Assembly (NCBI GenBank): GCA_029562045.1
Contig: JAKQWJ010000153.1
Coordinates: 1-9,127 of the forward strand
Length of the DNA: 9,127 nt
Direction of reading: 5' to 3'
Origin: Spirochaetota bacterium
Lineage (GTDB): Bacteria; Spirochaetota; Spirochaetia; DTKZ01
The position numbers and the translations under genes are program-made. How positions within the stretch are numbered: the first letter of the stretch is position 1; each line of letters begins with the position of its first letter. The notes beneath the pieces are model-generated. The model saw only the letters and a program-made list of their open reading frames with translations. It did no database searches and had not been told where the DNA came from. Positions 1-5,287 of the stretch are shown piece after piece.

Positions 1-17
1 TCGGTAAACCGTGTCAT
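1..17 (-). CDS. 5' end of an unidentified gene (partial, five codons)
   Basis: An ATG at 15-17 on the minus strand opens a reading frame (M-T-R-F-T) that leaves the window after five full codons. It is preceded by GAGGAG at 24-29, six bases from the ATG, inside a wider purine-rich run. That is as good a ribosome binding site as any in the window. The same frame stays open upstream of the ATG until a stop near 92, so an upstream start cannot be excluded, but the binding site favours this one. Too little is visible to suggest a product. The gene is co-oriented with, and downstream of, the tRNA-Gly gene, but the tRNA terminator lies between, so it probably has its own promoter within the leader. 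Confidence 0.5.
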
Positions 18-231
18 AGCTTGCTCCTCGTCCTAATGCTGGAGCAAAACTACTACACCCTGACTCGTCCGAAAAAGGTGGGGTTTATTTGACGGTTACT
101 CCGCTCCTGCGCACCTTCCGCTCCTACCGTCGCGCGACCGGCTGCGGGCGATCTTCAGCATTTAAGGCTAAAAGAATCTTCAATACTAAGGTCGCCCGCT
201 AGCCGGTTTCGACTCCCTTCGGAACTGTAAA
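18..231 (-). other. structured leader region upstream of the left-edge gene
   Basis: There is no convincing coding sequence here. On the plus strand, frame 3 is open from 93 to 230 but has no start codon or ribosome binding site. The stretch is more AT-rich than its neighbours. It contains a 15-bp stem (137-151 with 192-207, one bulged base at 200) closing a loop of about 40 nt, a GACGGT/ACCGTC pair (91-96 with 126-131), and a 9-nt direct repeat TCCGCTCCT at 100-108 and 117-125. A long structured 5' leader is the simplest reading. It did not match the riboswitch, T-box, 6S, SRP, RNase P or tmRNA signatures I can recall. I did not find a confident promoter inside it. Confidence 0.4.
137..207. 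repeat. long inverted repeat (15-bp stem, about 40-nt loop)
   Basis: Positions 137-151 pair perfectly with 192-207 except for one bulged T at 200. The stem is ACCGGCT-GCGGGCGA against TCGCCCGC-AGCCGGT. The loop holds a 7-nt direct repeat ATCTTCA at 151-157 and 176-182. No T-tract follows directly on either strand, so this is not an intrinsic terminator. It is likely a structural RNA element of the leader. Confidence 0.7.
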
Positions 232-265
232 CAAAAAAAGAAGGCCCTTCGCAAAGAAGGGCCTT
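232..265 (-). terminator. intrinsic terminator of tRNA-Gly
   Basis: A perfect 10-bp stem (241-250 with 256-265) with a 5-nt loop is followed on the minus strand by seven consecutive Ts (233-239). It begins five bases after the mature tRNA end and is a textbook rho-independent terminator. It separates the tRNA from the gene at the left edge. Confidence 0.93.
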
Positions 266-269
266 GTAC

Positions 270-340
270 AGCGAGCGAAGGGAGTCGAACCCTCGTCACG
301 AGCTTGGGAAGCTCGGGTAATGCCGTTATACGACGCTCGC
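270..340 (-). tRNA. tRNA-Gly (anticodon CCC)
   Basis: The 71-nt sequence folds as a full cloverleaf. The 7-bp acceptor stem is GCGAGCG/CGCTCGC with a U discriminator, as is usual for bacterial tRNA-Gly. The D-arm is GTAT/TTAC with one mismatch. The anticodon stem is CGAGC/GCTCG with loop TTCCCAA, anticodon CCC at 306-308. The T-arm is GAGGG/CCCTT with loop TTCGACT. CCA is not encoded, so it must be added by tRNA nucleotidyltransferase. This tRNA reads GGG glycine codons, which are common in the neighbouring GC-rich genes. It is followed at once by an intrinsic terminator and appears to be a single-gene transcript. Confidence 0.95.
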
Positions 341-356
341 AGGAAAACCGTACCCT

Positions 357-389
357 GTCATACTGCCCCAAATGGGGGCATTCTGTCAA
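357..389 (-). promoter_or_regulatory. probable promoter of tRNA-Gly
   Basis: The minus strand carries a perfect -35 box TTGACA at 384-389. The -10 box is less clear: TATGAC at 357-362 matches 4 of 6 but leaves a 21-nt spacer, and CAGTAT at 360-365 gives an 18-nt spacer but only 3 of 6. The spacer contains a 5-bp palindrome, GCCCC/GGGGC around 365-379. The tRNA 5' end lies 16 nt downstream of 357. Confidence 0.45.
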
Positions 390-498
390 TACCGGGATCT
401 CCGATTCCGGGCCCGCGGGCGCCGGCCATCCCCCGGGGCGTCAGAAAACGATGGTGCATCCAGAGCCGGCGCGGCGGCGGCATCCTCGCGGCAATGAC

Positions 499-550
499 AA
501 AAAAAAAGGCGCTCCCGCGGGACCGATGGGTCCGCCGCCGAGGAGCGCCT
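499..550 (-). terminator. intrinsic terminator of the AEC permease gene
   Basis: On the minus strand a long GC-rich structure ends in nine Ts (499-507). The outer stem is AGGCGCTCC/GGAGCGCCT (508-516 with 542-550). Inside it a smaller GGACC/GGTCC hairpin can form. It lies about 120 bp past the permease stop codon and is the first good terminator in that direction. Confidence 0.85.
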
Positions 551-668
551 CCGCCGGCCCGCCTTCGGGGCGGCTGAAATCAACGCGGCGCTCCCCCGGG
601 CCAACGCGTCCGCAGCGGGGGCACGCCTCGGGCGGCCCGCCCCTTCCCGGGCAGTCCGCCCCGGACCG

Positions 669-1613
669 TCAAAAAAGGTAGCGTTCGATGAGCATCACAT
701 AGCCCAGCATGGTCCCCACCGCCAGGAGATGGGTGAAGATGACCCCCTCCGCCGCCAGATGGGGGGCGCTGTCGTACTTCATGGCCAGGGTCACCGAATT
801 GACGCTGGCGGGGGTGGTGTTGACCAGCATGAAAATGATCAGGGCCTCCCGGCCGATCCTGCCCCGGAGCAGCAGGGCCAGACCGAAGAGGACCCCCGGG
901 ACCAGGATGTTCCGCACCAGCCCTACCAGGATGTTCCACAGATCGAACTTCAGGGCGCTGGGGCCGAGCTTGTAGATCTGGGTCCCGGCGATCATCAGGC
1001 CGAAGAGCAGCGTGGGCTGCCCGATCACCTGGAGGGCGTCCAGAAGGAGGGACGGAATGAACCGGTTCAGACCGGTGAGCACGAAAAACACCCCGGCGAC
1101 GGTGGAAACCATGCCGGGGGAAAAAACGTTCCGCAGAGTCTGCCGGGTCCCCTGGTTCCCCGCCACGATGGCCACCCCCAGGGTCCACAGAAGGATGATG
1201 GAGCCCAGGTTCGCCACCGCCAGCAGCGCCGCCCCCTTTCCCGGAAGGAGGAACTGGGCGAAGGGGAGGGCCATGACGAAAAAATTGTTCATGGTGCCGT
1301 GCAGCAGAAGCATCCGGTGACGGTCGCCGGAGAAACCCGCCAGGCGGGACAGAAGGAAAGCCAGGGCGAAGCCGGTGAAGTGAGTCACCAGGGACAGAAC
1401 CGGAAGCCACAGGTTGGAGAGAATATCCTGGGGGCTCAGGTTCCCCACGATGGACGAGAAGATCATGCAGGGCCAGATGAAATCGATCATCAGGCGGCTC
1501 ATGTCCTTCTCCCCCTCCTCGGATATCCATTTCATCTTTTTCGCCAGGATGCCCGAGGCCATGACGAGGATGACGAAAAGGATCTTGTCCGCGATGGAAA
1601 AGAAGTATTTCAT
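669..1613 (-). CDS. AEC-family permease
   Basis: This encodes a 314-residue inner-membrane protein of the auxin efflux carrier (AEC, Mem_trans) family. Bacterial members export or import small carboxylates such as malate or malonate; the substrate here cannot be read from sequence. About ten hydrophobic segments are visible, near residues 7-23, 38-58, 66-90, 100-122, 125-148, 166-184, 193-213, 225-250, 256-274 and 290-312. The family's broken-helix motifs appear as GTMNNFFVMALPF (about 105-117) and TTPASVNSV (about 266-274). Length is typical and the gene looks intact. There is no clear Shine-Dalgarno before the ATG at 1611-1613; instead a promoter -10 box lies only 11 nt upstream, suggesting a nearly leaderless mRNA. 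It is transcribed alone, divergently from hisI. It could relate to the sugar-acid genes nearby, but that is only proximity. Confidence 0.88.
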   Translation of the reverse strand: MKYFFSIADKILFVILVMASGILAKKMKWISEEGEKDMSRLMIDFIWPCMIFSSIVGNLSPQDILSNLWLPVLSLVTHFTGFALAFLLSRLAGFSGDRHRMLLLHGTMNNFFVMALPFAQFLLPGKGAALLAVANLGSIILLWTLGVAIVAGNQGTRQTLRNVFSPGMVSTVAGVFFVLTGLNRFIPSLLLDALQVIGQPTLLFGLMIAGTQIYKLGPSALKFDLWNILVGLVRNILVPGVLFGLALLLRGRIGREALIIFMLVNTTPASVNSVTLAMKYDSAPHLAAEGVIFTHLLAVGTMLGYVMLIERYLF

Positions 1614-1624
1614 AGGGCGATCCA

Positions 1625-1653
1625 GCTATACCATGATTTCCCGCCCGGTTCAA
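1625..1653 (-). promoter_or_regulatory. promoter of the AEC permease gene (extended -10)
   Basis: On the minus strand, TTGAAC (-35, 1648-1653) and TATAGC (-10, 1625-1630) are exactly 17 nt apart. TGG stands directly before the -10 box, giving an extended -10 of the TGn type. Transcription would start around 1617-1619, only a few bases before the ATG at 1611-1613. Confidence 0.6.
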
Positions 1654-1697
1654 TGGCTCCCGGTCGGGGGAGGCGGTCCGGGGGAGACGGCCGCGGG

Positions 1698-1727
1698 TTG
1701 AGCTTCCCTCCCCCTCCGTGGTAACGT
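1698..1727 (+). promoter_or_regulatory. possible hisI promoter
   Basis: The best plus-strand match is TTGAGC at 1698-1703 with TAACGT at 1722-1727, spacer 18 nt, and TGG before the -10 box. The -10 box is weak, matching 3 of 6. An 8-bp inverted repeat GGGGGAGG/CCTCCCCC (1666-1673 with 1707-1714) brackets the -35 region and could be an operator or just GC-rich sequence. Confidence 0.3.
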
Positions 1728-1760
1728 GAATCGGCAACCGCGCATCGAAGAGGAATGAAT

Positions 1761-2138
1761 ATGGTGGAACTGGATTTCAAAAAACTGGACGGCCTGGTCC
1801 CCGTCATCGCCCAGGATTGGCGGACCGGCGAGGTGCTGATGCAGGCCTACGCCAACCCCGAGGCCTGGCGGCTCACTCTGGAGACGGGCATCGTCCATTA
1901 CTGGTCCCGGTCCCGGAACAAACTATGGAAGAAGGGTGAGTCCTCGGGGAATCTGCAGAAGGTGAAGGAGATCCGGGTGGACTGCGACGAGGACTGCGTT
2001 CTCATCAAGGTGGAGCAGATCGGCGGGGCCGCCTGCCACCTGGGGTACCGGAGCTGTTTCCACCGGAAGCTCGAAAAAGGCGGCCTCGTGGTGGACGGGG
2101 TCCAGGTCTTCGACCCGGACAAAGTGTACGGAGGTTGA
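1761..2138 (+). CDS. hisI: phosphoribosyl-AMP cyclohydrolase (stand-alone HisI)
   Basis: HisI opens the adenine ring of phosphoribosyl-AMP to give ProFAR, the third step of histidine synthesis, in the cytosol. The 125-residue protein has the hallmark motifs: YWSRSRNKLWKKGESSG (48-63), DCDED (74-78) and ACHLGYRSCF (91-100). Family knowledge assigns zinc binding to Cys75, Cys92 and Cys99 and magnesium binding to Asp74, Asp76 and Asp78; all are present. There is no fused HisE (PRA-PH) domain, unlike enterobacterial HisIE. I chose the ATG at 1761 over the one at 1755 because the purine-rich GAAGAGG (1747-1753) sits 7 nt before 1761 but only 1 nt before 1755; the difference is two residues. The stop codon lies 4 bp before hisG, so the two are co-transcribed. 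Confidence 0.95.
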   Translation: MVELDFKKLDGLVPVIAQDWRTGEVLMQAYANPEAWRLTLETGIVHYWSRSRNKLWKKGESSGNLQKVKEIRVDCDEDCVLIKVEQIGGAACHLGYRSCFHRKLEKGGLVVDGVQVFDPDKVYGG

Positions 2139-2142
2139 CGCC

Positions 2143-3030
2143 ATGGGAGAAAAAAAACTGAAGCTGGGCCTCCCCAAGGGGAGTCTGGAGAACTCCACGC
2201 TGGAACTTTTCCGCAGGGCGGGGTGGGAGATCACCCTCTCCAGCCGGAACTATTTTCCCACCATCGACGACCCGGACATTTCCTGCTCCCTGGTTCGGGC
2301 CCAGGAGATGGCCCGATACCTCGAGGCGGGGGTCCTGGATCTGGGACTCACGGGCTACGACTGGATTCTGGAAAACCAGTCGAAGGTGGAGATAGTCTCG
2401 GACCTGGTCTATTCCAAGGCCAGCGCCCGGAAGGCCCGATGGGTCCTGGCGGTGCCCATGAACTCCCCCATCCGCAGCATTGAGGACTGCGCCGGGAAGC
2501 GCATCTCCACCGAGCTGGTGGCCTTCACCAGAAGGTACTTCGCGGAGCGGAACATCCCGGTGGAGGTGGAGTTCTCCTGGGGGGCCACGGAGGCCAAGGT
2601 GGTGGAGGAGCTGGTGGACGCCATCGTGGAGGTCACCGAGACGGGTTCCACCATCAAGGCCCACGGCCTGGAGATCATCCACACCCTGCTGGAAACCAAC
2701 ACGAAGCTGGCGGCCAACCCCGAGAGCCTCCGGGATCCCTGGAAGAAGCGGAAAATCGATCAGATCGCCCTGCTCCTCAAGGGGGCCCTGAACGCGGAAA
2801 AAATGGTGGGCCTCAAGATGAACGTTCCGGAGGATTGCATCGGCGCGGTGATGCAGGTGCTCCCCAGCCTTACCTCCCCCACCATGGCCAGGCTCTACAA
2901 TTCCAGCTGGGTGTCCATGGAGTCGGTGGTGAGCCAGCAGACGGTGCGGGAAATCATCCCCCGCCTCATCGCCGCCGGGGCGGACGGCATCATCGAATAC
3001 CCCCTGAACAAGATGGTGATGCGGGAATAG
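2143..3030 (+). CDS. hisG: ATP phosphoribosyltransferase, long form (HisG)
   Basis: HisG condenses ATP and PRPP to phosphoribosyl-ATP, the first committed step of histidine synthesis. The 295-residue length marks the long form, which has two periplasmic-binding-like catalytic lobes (about 1-215) and a C-terminal ACT-like regulatory domain (about 216-295) that binds histidine in characterised homologues. Visible family features are LGLPKGSL (8-15) at the N-terminus, the PRPP-binding segment EVTETGSTIKAHGL (163-176), and GADGIIEYPLNKM (279-291) near the end of the ACT-like domain. A good GGAGG (2130-2134) overlaps the end of hisI and lies 8 nt before the ATG. Because it is the long form, it should not need the HisZ subunit, and histidine feedback is expected. 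No other his gene lies in the window. Confidence 0.96.
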   Translation: MGEKKLKLGLPKGSLENSTLELFRRAGWEITLSSRNYFPTIDDPDISCSLVRAQEMARYLEAGVLDLGLTGYDWILENQSKVEIVSDLVYSKASARKARWVLAVPMNSPIRSIEDCAGKRISTELVAFTRRYFAERNIPVEVEFSWGATEAKVVEELVDAIVEVTETGSTIKAHGLEIIHTLLETNTKLAANPESLRDPWKKRKIDQIALLLKGALNAEKMVGLKMNVPEDCIGAVMQVLPSLTSPTMARLYNSSWVSMESVVSQQTVREIIPRLIAAGADGIIEYPLNKMVMRE

Positions 3031-3085
3031 GGGGATCTCCCTCCCCGGACCGACCTCGGAAAGGGGGCGGACGGCCCGAAAGGAA

Positions 3086-3105
3086 CGGCGGCCAGAAGGC
3101 CGCCG
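3086..3105. terminator. hairpin between convergent hisG and eda
   Basis: A perfect 8-bp GC stem CGGCGGCC/GGCCGCCG encloses a 4-nt loop in the 82-bp gap between the convergent genes. The flanks are only modestly T-rich: TTCCTTTC on the minus strand and CTTTC a few bases on in the plus strand. It may act weakly in both directions. Confidence 0.4.
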
Positions 3106-3112
3106 GGAGGGC

Positions 3113-4072
3113 CTACTTTCTGCTCAGATGCAGCGCGAAGCCGGCGACCTCCGTATCCAGATAGGCGACCTTCATGACCCCGCCCTCGATCTTGACCGTG
3201 TCCTCCAGGAGCCCGATGCCCCGGCGGCGGAAGGCCGCCGCGGCCCTCTCCACACTGGTCACCGCCATGGCGATGTGGCCATGGGCGCCGATCCTGGAGT
3301 GCTTCATGATCTCGAAGGGTTTTCCCACGAAGGCCGAGGAGTTGCCGTCCTTGACGGGCATCTTGAAGAACCCCGCCAGGATCTCGGCGGTTTTCAGCGC
3401 CTCCGCCCCGTCCCGGGAGTTGATCCCGATGTGCAGAAGTTCGTAACCGTGCACCGCGGCGGTGGCCTCGGAGGTGAGCCGGGTGATCTCGTCGAACCTG
3501 CCCCCGGAGATGAGGTTTCCCGGGACCATCCAGGAGCCCCCCACCGCCACGATCCTGTTCCAGGCAAGATACGCGGCCATGTTGCCCTGGTTGATCCCGC
3601 CGGTGGGGATGAAGGAGACGTCCCCGTAGGGGGCCGCCATGGCCTTCAGCATCTCCAGGCCCCCGGAGGGTTCGGCGGGGAAGAACTTCAGGACCGTGAC
3701 GCCGAACTCCAGGGCCGCCTCGATCCCCGAGGGGTCGTTGATCCCCGGAGTGATGGGGATGCCCTCCCCGGCGCAGTACTCCACCACCTTGGGGTTCAGC
3801 CCCGGGGAAACGATGAACCTGGCCCCCGCGGCCACGGCCTTCTTGACCTGGTCCACCGTCAGCACCGTGCCGGCCCCCACCAGCATCTCCGGCACCTGGC
3901 GGGAGATGTTCCGTATGGACTCCTCCGCCGCGGCGGTCCGGAAGGTGACCTCCGCCACCGGAAGGTCGCCCGCCAGAAGGGCCCGGGCCAGCGGCGCCGC
4001 GTCCTTGGCGTCGTCGATCTTGATGACCGGCACGACACCGATCTCACCGATGGTTTTCAGTATCTCTGCCAT
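3113..4072 (-). CDS. eda: KDPG/KHG aldolase with C-terminal VOC domain
   Basis: Residues 1 to about 205 form a class I KDPG aldolase, which splits 2-keto-3-deoxy-6-phosphogluconate to pyruvate and glyceraldehyde-3-phosphate and often also acts on 4-hydroxy-2-oxoglutarate. The catalytic Glu (Glu41 in AEVTFRT), VGAGTV (65-70), the Schiff-base Lys129 in VLKFFPAE and PTGGI (156-160) are all present. Residues about 208-319 form an extra domain resembling the VOC/glyoxalase fold. His214, Glu254 and His266 fall where VOC metal ligands are expected, and the usual final ligand position is near His315. Classic Eda is about 210 residues, so the extension is notable; the domain's role is unknown. I chose the ATG at 4072 rather than an upstream one at 4114 because GGGGAGG lies 9 nt before it. 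That site overlaps the kdgK stop codon, so translation of the pair is probably coupled. Confidence 0.9.
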   Translation of the reverse strand: MAEILKTIGEIGVVPVIKIDDAKDAAPLARALLAGDLPVAEVTFRTAAAEESIRNISRQVPEMLVGAGTVLTVDQVKKAVAAGARFIVSPGLNPKVVEYCAGEGIPITPGINDPSGIEAALEFGVTVLKFFPAEPSGGLEMLKAMAAPYGDVSFIPTGGINQGNMAAYLAWNRIVAVGGSWMVPGNLISGGRFDEITRLTSEATAAVHGYELLHIGINSRDGAEALKTAEILAGFFKMPVKDGNSSAFVGKPFEIMKHSRIGAHGHIAMAVTSVERAAAAFRRRGIGLLEDTVKIEGGVMKVAYLDTEVAGFALHLSRK

Positions 4073-4088
4073 GGTATTGCGCCTCCCC

Positions 4089-5189
4089 TTACCGGTCCAC
4101 CCGGGCGCTGCCACCGCCCACGAGCTTTTCCACTTCCTTCAGGGATGCCATGGTGGTGTCCCCCGGAGTCGTCATGGCCAGGGCCCCATGGGCGGCGCCG
4201 TAGTTGATGCACTGCTCCGGCGTCTTCCCGGAGAGGAAACCGTAAATGAGTCCCGAGGCGAAGCTGTCCCCGCCCCCCACCCGGTCGTAGATTTCCAGCC
4301 GGTCCATCTGGCGGGCCTGGTAGAAATCTCCCTGGTAGTAGAGAATGGCGCTCCAGTCGTTGATGGTGGCGGTGTGGACTTCCCGGAGGGTGTTGCCCAC
4401 GGCCTTGAAATTGGGGAACTCCTTGACGACCTGCTTGATCATGTTCTTGAAATTGTCCACGTTGATGCCCGTCACGTGCTTGGAGACCCCCTCCACCTTG
4501 AAGCCCAGGGCGGCGGTGAAATCCTCCTCGTTGCCGATCATCACGTCCACATACTTCGCGATTTCCCGGTTCACCTCCACCGCCTTCTCGGTGCCTCCGA
4601 TGGCCTTCCACAGAGACGGGCGGAAGTTCAGGTCGTAGCTGGTGATGGTGCCGTTGGCCTTGGCGGCCTTCATGGCTTCGATGGTGAGTTCCGGGGTGGT
4701 GGCGGAGAGGGCGGCGAAGATCCCGCCGCAGTGAAACCAGCGCACCCCCTCTTCCTTGAAAAGTCTGTTCCAGTCGATGTCCCCCACCTTGAGCTGGGAC
4801 GCCGCCGAATTGGCCCGGTCGGAAACCCCCAGGGCCCCCCGGACTCCGAAGCCTCTTTCGGTGAAGTTCAGACCCACCCGGACGTTCCGGCCGATGCCGT
4901 CGAAGGGCATCCATTTGACGTGGGACTGGTCCACCCCCCCCTGGTAGATGAGATCCTGTAAAAGGTAACCCACGTCGTTGTCCGCGATGGCGGTGACCAC
5001 CGTGGTGTCCATCCCGAAGCAGCGCTTCAGCCCCCGGATGACATTGTACTCCCCTCCCCCTTCCCAGGCGGTGAAGCTCCGGGTGGTTTTGATCCGGGTG
5101 TCGCCGGGATCGAGGCGGATCATTATTTCTCCCAGGGCCGCCGCGTCCCAGCGGCACTCTTTTTTCGGTTTTATGACGAGTTTTTCCAT
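4089..5189 (-). CDS. kdgK: 2-keto-3-deoxygluconate kinase (PfkB family)
   Basis: This 366-residue ribokinase-family enzyme is best read as KDG kinase, which makes KDPG for the aldolase encoded next. The N-terminal sugar-binding signature GGGEYNV (44-50), the DLNFRPSLW segment (186-194) typical of KDG kinases, the GNEEDF motif (219-224) and the anion-hole/catalytic motif DRVGGGDSF (302-310) are visible, with Asp308 as the expected base. The motif reads GGGD rather than the commoner GAGD, a tolerated variant. An AAGGAG site (5198-5203) lies 8 nt before the ATG. The stop codon is 16 bp from eda. Pairing with eda supports the KDG assignment over fructokinase or ribokinase. No KDG-producing dehydratase or isomerase is visible. 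Confidence 0.9.
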   Translation of the reverse strand: MEKLVIKPKKECRWDAAALGEIMIRLDPGDTRIKTTRSFTAWEGGGEYNVIRGLKRCFGMDTTVVTAIADNDVGYLLQDLIYQGGVDQSHVKWMPFDGIGRNVRVGLNFTERGFGVRGALGVSDRANSAASQLKVGDIDWNRLFKEEGVRWFHCGGIFAALSATTPELTIEAMKAAKANGTITSYDLNFRPSLWKAIGGTEKAVEVNREIAKYVDVMIGNEEDFTAALGFKVEGVSKHVTGINVDNFKNMIKQVVKEFPNFKAVGNTLREVHTATINDWSAILYYQGDFYQARQMDRLEIYDRVGGGDSFASGLIYGFLSGKTPEQCINYGAAHGALAMTTPGDTTMASLKEVEKLVGGGSARVDR

Positions 5190-5225
5190 GGCTTCGACTC
5201 CTTAGGAATGTATGATGACCCCCCC

Positions 5226-5254
5226 ATTGTACGAACGCCGCGGAGAATTGTCAA
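5226..5254 (-). promoter_or_regulatory. strong promoter of kdgK-eda
   Basis: On the minus strand a perfect -35 TTGACA (5249-5254) is followed after exactly 17 nt by TACAAT (5226-5231), 5 of 6 to consensus. It is the best sigma70-type promoter in the window. The -10 box lies 36 bp before the kdgK start. Its -35 box overlaps the T-rich tail of the upstream gene's terminator. I see no clear operator. Confidence 0.85.
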
Positions 5255-5285
5255 ATGAAAGCGGGTCCCCGATTCCGGATCCCGC
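5253..5285 (-). terminator. intrinsic terminator after the small exported-protein gene
   Basis: On the minus strand a GCGGG/CCCGC stem, continued by TCC/GGA with one bulge (5261-5285), is followed by TTTCATTT (5253-5260). It starts 3 bp past the stop codon. The T-tract is interrupted, so termination may be partial. Confidence 0.65.
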
Positions 5286-5287
5286 CG

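Larger units (their letters stand above)
341..668. other. intergenic region, no gene seen
   Basis: This gap separates tRNA-Gly from the permease gene. It holds the tRNA promoter region and the permease terminator described separately. The rest is GC-rich and full of short palindromes, such as the hairpin CCGCC-TTCGG-GGCGG at 558-572. Open frames here are arginine- and proline-rich, lack ribosome binding sites, and run across the tRNA or terminator. I see no gene in it. Confidence 0.7.

Noticed and set aside
93..230. Plus-strand open frame 3 without a start codon
   Set aside because: It has no start codon or ribosome binding site, and a stem-forming inverted repeat lies within it. A stop at 90-92 separates it from the short open frame before it.
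18..231. A tmRNA or other standard structural RNA
   Set aside because: The GGTTTCGAC-like sequence at 205-213 recalls tmRNA, but there is no matching acceptor stem, tag peptide frame or 3' CCA end, and plus-strand transcription would run straight into antisense tRNA.
206..290. A possible phage or island attachment site at the tRNA-Gly 3' end
   Set aside because: The repeated 14-nt segment is inverted rather than direct, which site-specific integration into a tRNA gene would not produce. No integrase or mobile gene is visible nearby.
186..389. Minus-strand open frame of 67 codons across the tRNA
   Set aside because: It reads straight through the tRNA-Gly gene and its terminator, so it is not a gene.
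580..1737. A 385-codon minus-strand frame overlapping the AEC permease in another frame
   Set aside because: The product is Pro-, Arg- and Gly-rich without membrane segments or motifs. The overlapping 314-codon frame has a clear permease sequence and its own promoter.
4073..4114. Upstream start for the KDPG aldolase (14 extra residues)
   Set aside because: It would overlap the kdgK 3' end and has no ribosome binding site, while the ATG at 4072 has GGGGAGG at a good distance and begins right at the conserved aldolase N-terminus.
3128..4961. Long plus-strand open frames opposite eda and kdgK (359 and 440 codons)
   Set aside because: They are antisense shadows with low-complexity composition and no motifs, while the minus strand carries fully recognisable enzymes.
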